Shown: piece by piece, positions 7,896-14,051 of the stretch
Position numbering within the stretch: the first letter of the stretch is position 1
Layout of the letters: each line of letters opens with the position of its first letter
Source: CAKSQF01 sp051868045
GTDB lineage: Bacteria; Bacillota; Clostridia; Oscillospirales; CAG-272
Reading direction: 5' to 3'
Assembly (NCBI GenBank): GCA_051868045.1
Contig: JBJDZN010000079.1
Coordinates: forward strand, 1-14,051
DNA length: 14,051 nucleotides
Notes under the pieces: generated by a model
Seen by the model: only the letters and a program-made list of their open reading frames with translations
Told to the model about the DNA's origin: nothing
The model's database searches: none
Program-made: the position numbers and the translations under genes

Positions 7896-7917
7896 TTTTA
7901 TGATTTGAGGTTGTCAG

Positions 7918-8388
7918 ATGGGAAAAGGAGCATCGAATATTGCGTCCACCGTATGGAAGCTGATTGAACCAACGGTCAGAGAGCAGGGCTTTGAAATCTG
8001 GGATGTGGAATACTTGAAAGAGGGTGCCACCTGGTATCTCAGGATTACGATTGACTCTGAAAACGGAGTGGATCTGGACGGTTGCGAACGGGTACACCGT
8101 GCCATTGATCCCCTGCTGGATGAGGCAGACCCCATCGAGGATGCCTATCAGCTGGAGGTCAGTTCTCCCGGACTGGAGCGCACGATCCGTCTTCCTGCTC
8201 ATTTTCTTGCCTGCAGAGGGGAGAAGGTGGAAATCCGCCTTTTCAAGCAGGTGAACGGTTCCAAGCGTTTTGTCGGTATTCTTGACACCGATGAGCAGGC
8301 AGAACAGATTACCGTGACAAACGGCTCAGACTCCGTTACCGTTCCGAGAGCCATGATTGCCAAGGCAAACGTTTATTTTGAATTGTAA
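7918..8388 (+). CDS. rimP: Ribosome maturation factor RimP
   Basis: RimP binds the 30S subunit during assembly and is needed for proper maturation of its head region. The 156-residue length is standard. The N-terminal alpha/beta domain includes the family motif YQLEVSSPGLER at residues 77-88, preceded by LRITIDSENGVDLDGC (41-56), the usual strand and turn with the conserved acidic residues. The C-terminal SH3-like barrel covers about 95-156 (GEKVEIRLFK, then RFVGIL). The start ATG has GAGG seven bases upstream. It is the first gene of the operon, and 42 bases separate it from nusA. It ends in TAA. Confidence 0.96.
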   Translation: MGKGASNIASTVWKLIEPTVREQGFEIWDVEYLKEGATWYLRITIDSENGVDLDGCERVHRAIDPLLDEADPIEDAYQLEVSSPGLERTIRLPAHFLACRGEKVEIRLFKQVNGSKRFVGILDTDEQAEQITVTNGSDSVTVPRAMIAKANVYFEL

Positions 8389-8430
8389 GATCCTTATTTT
8401 GACCGATTGATAAATTGAAAGGAACAGGAC

Positions 8431-9456
8431 ATGAACAACGAATTTTTTGAAGCACTTGCACTGCTTGAAAAGGAAAAGGGAATTTCCCAGGATTACATGC
8501 TGGAAAAGGTGGAAAATGCGCTGACTGCCGCTTATAAGCGGGAACACGGCGGAGAATCCAACGTGCGCATTGTCATCAACCGTGAAAAGAACGAGATCCG
8601 GATGTACCAGCAGAAAGAGGTTGTTGAGGTTGTTGAGAACAGCGAAACCCAGATTTCCCTGACCGATGCTCACAGACATAATCGCAGAGCGGAGCTTGGA
8701 ACTATCGTGGATATTGAGTTAAAACCCCAGGATTTCCGTCGGCTGTCTGCCCAGACCGGCAAGCAGGTCATCATTCAGGCGGTCAGAGAAGCTGAGCGCG
8801 GAAAAATGTATAAGGAATATGAGAGCAAGCGGGAAGAGGTGATGTCGGTTACCGTTCAGAAGATCAATCCTCTGACCGGCGATCTTGTGGTTGACACCGG
8901 CACAAGCCATGCAACGCTTTTGAAATCCGAGCAGCTTCCCAACGATTCTTTTGCTGTCGGCGATCATATCAAGGTTTTCCTGACTGAGGTCAGAAAGGAG
9001 ACAAGAGGTCCTCTTATCACCCTTTCCAGAACTCATCCCAATATGGTCAAGAGACTGTTTGAGCTGGACGTTCCCGAGATTCAGGACGGTACGGTTATCA
9101 TTCAGGCAATTGCCCGTGAGGCAGGCTCCCGTACCAAGATGGCGGTTTATTCCAGAGATCCCGGAGTAGATCCCGTAGGTGCCTGCATTGGTGCCAGAGG
9201 ACTTCGGATCGCTTCCATTGTGGAAGAACTCGGCGGCGAGAAAATTGATGTCGTTCGGTACAGTGAGGATCCTGCCCGCTTCATCGCAGATGCCCTGTCT
9301 CCTGCCAATGTTCAGGAAGTGGTTCTCGATGGCGAAAAGAGTTGCCGTGTCTATGTGGAACCCGATCAGCTTTCGCTGGCAATCGGAAAGGTCGGACAGA
9401 ATGCGAGACTTGCCGCAAAGCTGACCGGCTACAAGATTGATATTAAAACGAAGTAA
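8431..9456 (+). CDS. nusA: Transcription termination/antitermination factor NusA
   Basis: NusA binds RNA polymerase and nascent RNA, promoting pausing and hairpin-dependent termination and helping rRNA antitermination. The 341-residue protein has the N-terminal polymerase-binding domain (1-125, starting MNNEFFEALALLEKEKGIS) and an S1 domain (about 130-200). The two KH domains follow: KH1 with the GARG loop at 254-257 and KH2 with AIGKVGQNARLAAKLTG at 317-333. It stops soon after KH2 and lacks the acidic repeats of proteobacterial NusA, as usual in Firmicutes. AAAGGA seven bases before the ATG fixes the start. Gene order rimP-nusA-ylxR is conserved. It may regulate the operon through the leader hairpin at 7871-7895. 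Confidence 0.97.
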   Translation: MNNEFFEALALLEKEKGISQDYMLEKVENALTAAYKREHGGESNVRIVINREKNEIRMYQQKEVVEVVENSETQISLTDAHRHNRRAELGTIVDIELKPQDFRRLSAQTGKQVIIQAVREAERGKMYKEYESKREEVMSVTVQKINPLTGDLVVDTGTSHATLLKSEQLPNDSFAVGDHIKVFLTEVRKETRGPLITLSRTHPNMVKRLFELDVPEIQDGTVIIQAIAREAGSRTKMAVYSRDPGVDPVGACIGARGLRIASIVEELGGEKIDVVRYSEDPARFIADALSPANVQEVVLDGEKSCRVYVEPDQLSLAIGKVGQNARLAAKLTGYKIDIKTK

Positions 9457-9463
9457 TTTCGTC

Positions 9464-9468
9464 GGAGG
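9464..9468 (+). promoter_or_regulatory. Ribosome binding site that decides the ylxR start
   Basis: GGAGG here lies eight bases before TTG 9477. The upstream in-frame GTG at 9468 shares a base with this site and TTG 9471 is only two bases past it, so TTG 9477 is the likely start. Confidence 0.75.
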
Positions 9469-9476
9469 TGTTGCTT

Positions 9477-9761
9477 TTGGCATCCGAAAATGCAAAAATT
9501 AAGAGTCAGCCTATGCGGAGGTGTCTGGGATGTATGACATCCTACCCCAAAAAGGATCTGATTCGTCTGGTACGGTCCCCCGACGGAACGGTCAGCTTGG
9601 ATTTCAAAGGGAAAATGTCGGGCAGAGGAGCCTATATCTGCAAGAATCTGACCTGCTTCAAAAAAGCAAGGAAGGCTAAACGGTTCGAACACAATCTTGA
9701 ATGTGAGATACCGGATGAGGTATACGATGCTTTGGAGGGGGAGTTTGACACAGATGAATAA
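9477..9761 (+). CDS. rnpM: YlxR/RnpM family RNA-binding protein (RNase P modulator)
   Basis: A 94-residue basic protein of the YlxR family. In Bacillus subtilis the family member has been shown to bind the RNase P RNA and lower RNase P activity (hence RnpM). Diagnostic features are PMRRCLGC (two cysteines), KKDLIRLVRSPDG, and SGRGAYIC with CF shortly after; the four cysteines are at the positions common in the family. The basic tail KKARKAKRF suits RNA binding. The start is TTG 9477, set by GGAGG at 9464-9468. The last bases overlap the ylxQ start (ATG 9754, TAA 9759-9761), which indicates translational coupling. Family assignment is secure; the in vivo role is taken from B. subtilis. Confidence 0.92.
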   Translation: MASENAKIKSQPMRRCLGCMTSYPKKDLIRLVRSPDGTVSLDFKGKMSGRGAYICKNLTCFKKARKAKRFEHNLECEIPDEVYDALEGEFDTDE

Positions 9762-10122
9762 TCTTTCAGGTATGATCGGTCTTGCCAGACGGGCAGGAAA
9801 ACTCCGGTTCGGAACCGAGCAGACGGTCGATGCGATCCGATCTCCCGGAAAGCCGAAGCTGGTCTGTCTTTCGTCTGATGCGTCTGAGAATACGGTGAAG
9901 AAGATCACCGACGGGTGTCATTATCATCAGGTTGAGTTGGTGGTCTTACCGATTTCCAAGGCTGAACTGGGCAGATGTATAGGAAAAACAATGGAAGTAT
10001 CCGTTGTGGCAATTATGGATGTTAATTTTCGAAAAGCAATCTTCAAACAACTCGAGGTTACGAATGCAAGCGGTGATATGAACTCCGCAGGAGGTGCAAT
10101 ACATGACAGTCAACAAGATTAA
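9754..10122 (+). CDS. ylxQ: YlxQ, L7Ae-family ribosomal-protein-like RNA-binding protein
   Basis: A 122-residue protein of the L7Ae/L30e/Gadd45 fold, a family that binds kink-turn RNA. The N-terminus reads MNNLSGMIGLARRAGKLRFG, then KPKLVCLSSDASENT and the GRCIGKTMEVSVVAIMD segment near the end of the fold, which matches the usual order of strands and RNA-contact helices. The ATG at 9754 overlaps the ylxR stop by a few bases and has GGAG about ten bases upstream. The frame is open further upstream, but that part overlaps ylxR in another frame. The last 20 bases overlap the start of infB, and codons near the end double as the infB Shine-Dalgarno site. The exact RNA target is unknown. Confidence 0.92.
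   Translation: MNNLSGMIGLARRAGKLRFGTEQTVDAIRSPGKPKLVCLSSDASENTVKKITDGCHYHQVELVVLPISKAELGRCIGKTMEVSVVAIMDVNFRKAIFKQLEVTNASGDMNSAGGAIHDSQQD
10089..10096 (+). promoter_or_regulatory. Near-perfect Shine-Dalgarno site for ATG 10103
   Basis: AGGAGGTG, within the end of ylxQ, lies at ideal spacing (eight bases after GGAGG) before ATG 10103. It is the strongest site in the window. It shows that the ancestral infB start is 10103, upstream of the in-frame TAG. Confidence 0.9.
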
Positions 10123-10222
10123 ACTTGCAAATCTGGCAAAGGATTTGAATCTGAAGAATAAGGATCTGATTGAGATTCTGGCAGCAGGGGGATATATCAA
10201 GACCACCTCGGCAACGCTGTAG
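10103..10222 (+). CDS. infB: IF2 N-terminal segment, 39 codons closed by an in-frame TAG
   Basis: From ATG 10103 the frame reads MTVNKIKLANLAKDLNLKN, then a second helix KDLIEILAAGGYI, then TTSATL and TAG at 10220-10222. This is the first IF2_N-type domain of initiation factor IF2. Directly after the TAG the same frame continues PDEFSYLMDQLTKKNQ, the expected end of that domain. The site AGGAGGTG gives this start better ribosome binding than any other in the window. The segment could be the first part of one gene broken by a nonsense change (for example from CAG, GAG or AAG), the first part of a gene read through by suppression, or a true short leader peptide. It overlaps ylxQ by 20 bases. 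The sequence alone does not decide among these. Confidence 0.75.
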   Translation: MTVNKIKLANLAKDLNLKNKDLIEILAAGGYIKTTSATL

Positions 10223-10243
10223 CCTGATGAGTTTTCCTACTTG

Positions 10244-12727
10244 ATGGATCAGCTTACCAAGAAAAATCAGATTACCGGATTCGACGATTATCTGGACAAA
10301 AAGACGGTAATTGTAGACGAGCGAATCGCAAAGCCCGTCGCACAGACTGCGAAGCCCCAGCCCGCTCCCGAAAAGGGTACAAAGACGGCACCCGTAGCAG
10401 CACCCGTACCGGTTTCAGGCGATAAAAAAGAGAACAAAGAGATCCGGAAGGAAGAACCTGCTACCAAGCCTGTGGCTCAGCCGCCGAAAAAGGAGAATCC
10501 TGCCCCCGAAAAAGGAGCCGCAAAGCCCGATCAGGCAAAACCTCAGCCCAAGCCCCATACCCCTACGAAAAAAAGAGAGGAAGTCAAGCAGGATCGCTTT
10601 GCTGCCGCAAACCCTCTTGCTCCGCAAAATCCTCAGAAACAGCAGAAGAAGGAAAAGTCCGGACAGGAAAAGCAGCGTCCGGTAAACGCATTCCCTGCAA
10701 AGCGTCCGATAGATACGACTCCTACTACCGTGACGACCAGCGAAACAGCCGAATATACGGGTAGTAAGAACAAGGTGATCGACACCAGAGGCTCCAGCGT
10801 GGATCTCTCCAAGTATGATGAGAAGCTGGAGAAAATTGCAAGCGATCACAGCGGCAATCAGTATGAGAACAATAACCAGCGTCAGAAGCTGAAAAAGCAG
10901 AATCAGAAGGGCAATACCCGGAGCGACAGAGAACGTCAGGGTATGCAGAAGATGAAGCAGCAGGCAAGCCAGAAGCCGGTTAAACAGCAGTTGTCGATTA
11001 CCGTTCCCGATGAGATCACCGTCGGCGAACTGGCATCCCGACTGAAGGTGAATGCCGGTGAGGTTATCAAGCGTCTTCTCCTTCTCGGAACCATGGCGAA
11101 TGTCAATCAGACCATTGATTATGATACGGCAGAATATATCGCCGTAGAGCTTGGTGCCAAGGTCACAAGGGAAGTCGTTGTTACCATCGAGGAAAAGCTG
11201 TTTGATGACAGTGAAGACAGCGAGGAGCAGCTTGAAGAGAGAGCACCTGTTGTCTGCGTCATGGGTCACGTTGACCACGGCAAGACCTCGATTCTGGATA
11301 AAATCCGTCACGCCAATGTCACCGCAGGTGAGGCGGGCGGTATCACCCAGGCAATCGGTGCCTACCGTGTTCATATCAACGGTAAGGACATTACCTTCCT
11401 GGATACTCCCGGTCATGAAGCCTTTACTGCTATGCGTGCCAGAGGTGCCATGGCAACCGATATTGCCATCCTCGTCGTAGCAGCAGACGACGGTATCATG
11501 CCTCAGACCGTTGAAGCAATCAACCATGCTAAGGCAGCGGGCGTTGATATTATAGTTGCCATCAATAAGATGGATAAGCCCGGTGCCAACCCCGAGGCAA
11601 TTAAGCAGGAGCTGACCAAATACGAACTCGTTCCCGAGGAATGGGGCGGCGATGTCATCTGCGTTCCCGTATCGGCACTGACCGGCATGGGTATCGAAGA
11701 TTTGCTTGAAAATATCCTTCTGGTTGCCGAGGTCAAGAACCTTCGTGCCAATCCTAACCGTCGGGCAAAGGGTATTGTCATCGAGGCAAGACTCGATAAG
11801 GGTCGCGGACCGGTTGCAACCCTGCTGGTTCAGAACGGTACACTGAAGTCCGGCGATGTTGTCATTGCCGGAGCGGCAGTCGGTCGTGTCCGTGCTATGA
11901 CCGATGATAAGGGCAAGAATATCAAGTCGGCAGGACCTTCCGTTCCCGTCGAGATTATCGGTCTGGCTGAGGTTCCCGAAGCCGGCGACGAGTTTGCGGC
12001 AGTTCAGGACGAAAAGATGGCGAGAGAACTTGCTGAACAGCGTAAGAATAAACTCAAGCAGGATGAGTTCAAGGCATCGTCCAATGTGTCTCTGGACGAT
12101 CTGTTCAGTCAGATTTCCAGCGGTGTCAAGTCGCTGAATATCGTGCTCAAGGCAGATGTAGGCGGATCGGTGGAGGCCGTGAAGTCCTCTCTGCTGAAGC
12201 TGTCCAATGATGAAGTCAAGGTCAATGTCATCCATAGCGCAGTCGGTGGAATCAACGAGGGCGATATTATGCTGGCAACCGCATCCAATGCGCTGGTGAT
12301 CGGCTTCAATGTCCGTCCCGATAAAAATGCGCTGGATATGGCGGCTCGTCAGAAGATCGACATCCGCACCTATCGGATCATCTATGAGTGCATCGAAGAG
12401 ATTTCCGCCGCCATGAAGGGCATGCTTGCGCCTACCTTCAAGGAAAATCTGCTGGGACACGCCGAGGTTCGTCAGACCATTCATGTTTCCAGTGTCGGAA
12501 CCATCGCAGGTTCCTATGTGCAGGACGGTAAGATTACCCGAAATGCCCAGATCCGTGTGGTTCGTGACGGCGTGGTGGTCTTTGAGGATAAGATTTCCTC
12601 TCTGCGCCGCTTCAAGGATGATGTGAAGGAAGTTGCCTCCGGATACGAGTGCGGTATCGGTCTGGAACGCTTCAATGACATCAAGGAAGGCGACATTCTG
12701 GAAGCCTTCGAAATGGTTCAGGTGTAA
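10244..12727 (+). CDS. infB: Translation initiation factor IF-2 (body, downstream of the amber codon)
   Basis: IF2 is the GTPase that places fMet-tRNA on the 30S subunit and promotes 50S joining. From ATG 10244 (or TTG 10241) the frame gives about 827 residues. There is first a long Lys/Pro/Gln/Ala-rich linker (about 25-245), then the second IF2_N domain (VPDEITVGELASRL and on, about 253-305). The G domain follows with G1 GHVDHGKT (341-348), G3 DTPGH (387-391), G4 NKMD (441-444) and VSALTG. Domains II-IV follow, including VLKADVGGSVEA and a C-terminal fMet-tRNA-binding barrel. Residue numbers count from ATG 10244. All GTPase residues are intact. No good Shine-Dalgarno site precedes 10241/10244 (only GATGAG at 10225-10230), so initiation here would be weak or depend on re-initiation after the TAG 18-21 bases upstream. 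If TAG is read through, the protein starts at 10103 and has 874 residues. A strong terminator follows; no rbfA is present. Confidence 0.93.
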   Translation: MDQLTKKNQITGFDDYLDKKTVIVDERIAKPVAQTAKPQPAPEKGTKTAPVAAPVPVSGDKKENKEIRKEEPATKPVAQPPKKENPAPEKGAAKPDQAKPQPKPHTPTKKREEVKQDRFAAANPLAPQNPQKQQKKEKSGQEKQRPVNAFPAKRPIDTTPTTVTTSETAEYTGSKNKVIDTRGSSVDLSKYDEKLEKIASDHSGNQYENNNQRQKLKKQNQKGNTRSDRERQGMQKMKQQASQKPVKQQLSITVPDEITVGELASRLKVNAGEVIKRLLLLGTMANVNQTIDYDTAEYIAVELGAKVTREVVVTIEEKLFDDSEDSEEQLEERAPVVCVMGHVDHGKTSILDKIRHANVTAGEAGGITQAIGAYRVHINGKDITFLDTPGHEAFTAMRARGAMATDIAILVVAADDGIMPQTVEAINHAKAAGVDIIVAINKMDKPGANPEAIKQELTKYELVPEEWGGDVICVPVSALTGMGIEDLLENILLVAEVKNLRANPNRRAKGIVIEARLDKGRGPVATLLVQNGTLKSGDVVIAGAAVGRVRAMTDDKGKNIKSAGPSVPVEIIGLAEVPEAGDEFAAVQDEKMARELAEQRKNKLKQDEFKASSNVSLDDLFSQISSGVKSLNIVLKADVGGSVEAVKSSLLKLSNDEVKVNVIHSAVGGINEGDIMLATASNALVIGFNVRPDKNALDMAARQKIDIRTYRIIYECIEEISAAMKGMLAPTFKENLLGHAEVRQTIHVSSVGTIAGSYVQDGKITRNAQIRVVRDGVVVFEDKISSLRRFKDDVKEVASGYECGIGLERFNDIKEGDILEAFEMVQV

Positions 12728-12737
12728 TTGATCAGAC

Positions 12738-12771
12738 AGCGGGGACTCTACGTTTGCAGTCCCCGCTTTTT
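12738..12771 (+). terminator. Intrinsic terminator of the rimP-infB operon
   Basis: AGCGGGGACT (12738-12747) pairs perfectly with AGTCCCCGCT (12758-12767) across a ten-base loop, and a run of five T ends at 12771. The ten-pair GC-rich stem begins ten bases after the infB stop. It closes the operon. Confidence 0.93.
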
Positions 12772-12780
12772 GAAAAATCG

Positions 12781-12807
12781 GAAAATGTGTCCGACAGACG
12801 CATTTTC
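12781..12807. repeat. 11-bp hairpin between infB and the exonuclease gene
   Basis: GAAAATGTGTC (12781-12791) pairs with GACGCATTTTC (12797-12807), with one G-T pair and a five-base loop. There is no direct T-run after it on the plus strand. It lies between the infB terminator and the next promoter, so it would be outside both main transcripts. Confidence 0.5.
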
Positions 12808-12817
12808 CTGGAAATCC

Positions 12818-12851
12818 TCGGATTTTTTCGGTTTTTCATTGACAAATCCGA
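12818..12851. repeat. Inverted repeat TCGGATTT/AAATCCGA spanning the -35 box
   Basis: TCGGATTT (12818-12825) and AAATCCGA (12844-12851) are perfect 8-bp inverted copies. The right arm starts at the last base of the TTGACA -35 box (12839-12844) and extends into the spacer. The left arm is also half of a smaller palindrome, AAATCCTCGGATTT (12812-12825). This is a candidate operator for the downstream gene, not matched to a known regulator. Confidence 0.4.
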
Positions 12852-12867
12852 AGAAATATGCTACAAT
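12839..12867 (+). promoter_or_regulatory. Strong promoter of the exonuclease-BRCT gene
   Basis: A perfect TTGACA (12839-12844) and TACAAT (12862-12867) are 17 bases apart, with TGC directly before the -10 box (extended -10). It is the closest to consensus in the window. The start near 12874 gives a short leader with AAAGGA (12882-12887) as ribosome binding site. Confidence 0.88.
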
Positions 12868-12899
12868 AGACCGACTGAGACAAAGGATGTATTCGCCCT

Positions 12900-14012
12900 A
12901 TGAAGTATATTTTTTTTGATATTGAATGTGCCAACTGTTACCAGGGAAAGGGAAAGATCTGTTCTTTCGGCTATGTGATTACCGATGAGGCGTTTCACAT
13001 TACCGAACAGCACGACATGGTAATCAATCCTGCCTCCAAATTCAACCTGGGTCCCGATATCAAACTCGCATATTCCAAGAGCGAGTTCAAGCAGTCGCCC
13101 CTGTTTCCCATGTTTTATGATGAAATCGAGGCACTTCTGACCGATCCTGACGGTTTGGTCTTTGGATTTTCCGTTTCCAACGATGCCCGCTATGTCCGGG
13201 ATGAATGTAAGAGATACAATCTTCCCCCGATCAACTATCAATTTTACGATGTTCAGCAGATGTTCATGGGATTCGAGGGAGTCAAAAATCAGCCCTCCCT
13301 TGCCAAAATCTGCGAACAGTACAGCGTTCCCGAATCCCAGGAGATTCACAAGAGTGATCTGGATTCCAAGATGACCATGGAGGTTCTGGAGGCTCTGTGT
13401 AAGGCGACCGGAAAGAGCGTTCCCGAGCTGATTGAGGAATATCCCCGTGCCGTCGGCGAGTCGATGGATGGAGAGGTTCGCTGGCTGCATCCGCCTGTGA
13501 AGGAAAGTCACGAAGCTTCGGTTTCGCAGGGACAGTCGGGCAGCCGCAAGAAGAACACCATGTCCCTCTATTCGCCTGCCTATAAGCGATTCTGCCGCTA
13601 TGTGAAGGGACTTGCGGTGAATGACGATCCCGATTCTCTTTTCCACGGTCAGAAAATCTGCATCAGTGCCAATTATGAGGAGCGGCACTGCGTGCAGATG
13701 AAGGAGATCGCAGCAAGGATTGCCGACAGAGGCGGACGCTACTGGGTGTATGCCTCTGAGTGCGATCTGTTTGTTTCCTATGATTACATCAAGGCAGACG
13801 GCACGGTCAAAAAATGCGCAAGACTTGCCCATGTTCAGGAAGCAATCGAGAAGGGAAAGGAGATTAAAATCCTTCCTCTTGCCGAGTTTCTGGAGCTTCT
13901 GGACACCGACGAAGCACAATTGGACGCCCTTCTGCTTCCCGAAGCCGATGAGACAGATTCCGATGAAACGGTGACCGTTGATAGCGAAATTCCGATCGCC
14001 GTCAATACCTGA
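12900..14012 (+). CDS. DEDDh 3'-5' exonuclease with C-terminal BRCT-like domain
   Basis: A 370-residue cytoplasmic protein. The N-terminal domain (1-165) is a DnaQ/RNase T-type exonuclease. Exo I is FFDIE with Asp7 and Glu9; Exo II is FGFSVSNDARYV with Asn94-Asp95; Exo III is His150 with Asp155 five residues on, the DEDDh spacing. All four acidic ligands and the histidine are present, so it should be active. After a polar linker (about 190-222), residues 246-335 look like a BRCT domain: GQKICISA as first strand, a helix ending in DRGGR with the conserved Gly-Gly (278-279), CDLFVSYD, and the closing KILPLAEFLELL. The tail (336-370) is acidic. BRCT modules bind DNA ends or phosphopeptides, so a DNA-end or repair role is plausible but inferred. 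It is a single-gene unit with its own promoter and terminator. AAAGGA lies 12 bases before the ATG, and the first strand begins at residue 2, fixing the start. Confidence 0.85.
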   Translation: MKYIFFDIECANCYQGKGKICSFGYVITDEAFHITEQHDMVINPASKFNLGPDIKLAYSKSEFKQSPLFPMFYDEIEALLTDPDGLVFGFSVSNDARYVRDECKRYNLPPINYQFYDVQQMFMGFEGVKNQPSLAKICEQYSVPESQEIHKSDLDSKMTMEVLEALCKATGKSVPELIEEYPRAVGESMDGEVRWLHPPVKESHEASVSQGQSGSRKKNTMSLYSPAYKRFCRYVKGLAVNDDPDSLFHGQKICISANYEERHCVQMKEIAARIADRGGRYWVYASECDLFVSYDYIKADGTVKKCARLAHVQEAIEKGKEIKILPLAEFLELLDTDEAQLDALLLPEADETDSDETVTVDSEIPIAVNT

Positions 14013-14018
14013 TACGAT

Positions 14019-14051
14019 TCCCCCGGACGAAACCGGGGGATGATTATTTTT
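14019..14051 (+). terminator. Intrinsic terminator of the exonuclease gene
   Basis: TCCCCCGG (14019-14026) pairs with CCGGGGGA (14033-14040) across a six-base loop, and the T-rich tail TGATTATTTTT runs to the window end. It lies six bases after the stop codon. Confidence 0.88.

Noticed and set aside
10220..10222. Pyrrolysine decoding of the infB TAG
   Set aside because: Pyrrolysine is known in methylamine methyltransferases and a few other proteins, not expected in IF2. No PylRS or tRNA-Pyl gene or local insertion element is visible here.
10415..12484. Long open frame (689 codons) on the minus strand opposite infB
   Set aside because: Antisense to a fully conserved IF2 body; its product is rich in Cys, His and Leu-Leu runs typical of reverse-read coding sequence.
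1..14051. CRISPR array, transposon, prophage, tRNA or rRNA gene
   Set aside because: No regularly spaced repeats, transposase, integrase or cloverleaf-forming sequence was seen; gaps between genes are short and occupied by promoters and terminators.

Overview
The window looks like chromosomal DNA from a low-GC-lineage Gram-positive bacterium of the class Clostridia, probably near the Ruminococcaceae/Oscillospirales. This is inferred from the gene order pth-mfd-PrsA-like lipoprotein, the rimP-nusA-ylxR-ylxQ-infB operon with ylxR and ylxQ, a PPi-dependent pyruvate phosphate dikinase of the clostridial type, and strong Shine-Dalgarno sites. Base composition is moderate, with many GAT/GAC/CCC/CAG codons. 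I see no tRNA, rRNA, insertion sequence, prophage or CRISPR. The content is almost wholly core housekeeping genes.

Layout. (1) 1-1379, minus strand: N-terminal 459 residues of pyruvate phosphate dikinase, running off the left edge just past the catalytic histidine. (2) 1380-1597: divergent intergenic region with one promoter for ppdK and one for pth. (3) 1598-5750, plus: pth and mfd, closely spaced. (4) 5806-7777: a PrsA-like lipoprotein with its own promoter, which begins inside the 3' end of mfd, then an endonuclease/exonuclease/phosphatase-family hydrolase. (5) 7816-12771: the translation/transcription operon rimP-nusA-ylxR(rnpM)-ylxQ-infB, with an extended -10 promoter, a leader containing a perfect 9-bp hairpin, and a strong terminator. 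(6) 12839-14051: a single-gene unit with a near-consensus promoter, encoding a DEDDh exonuclease joined to a BRCT-like domain, and its terminator.

The most unusual feature is at the start of infB. The canonical start (ATG 10103, with the best Shine-Dalgarno site in the window) opens a normal IF2 N-terminal domain. After 39 codons the frame meets an in-frame TAG (10220-10222), then continues without interruption through the complete remainder of IF2. This could be a recent nonsense mutation or base-call error, amber suppression or recoding, or a real two-step arrangement in which a 39-residue peptide is translated first and IF2 re-initiates at TTG 10241/ATG 10244. None of the ten complete genes ends in TAG (five TAA, five TGA), so the window neither proves nor excludes recoding.

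The genes of region 5 act together in ribosome maturation (RimP), transcription elongation/termination (NusA), RNase P modulation (YlxR), RNA binding (YlxQ) and translation initiation (IF2). Pth recycles peptidyl-tRNA, and Mfd clears stalled RNA polymerase for DNA repair. The final exonuclease plausibly acts on DNA ends or in repair.
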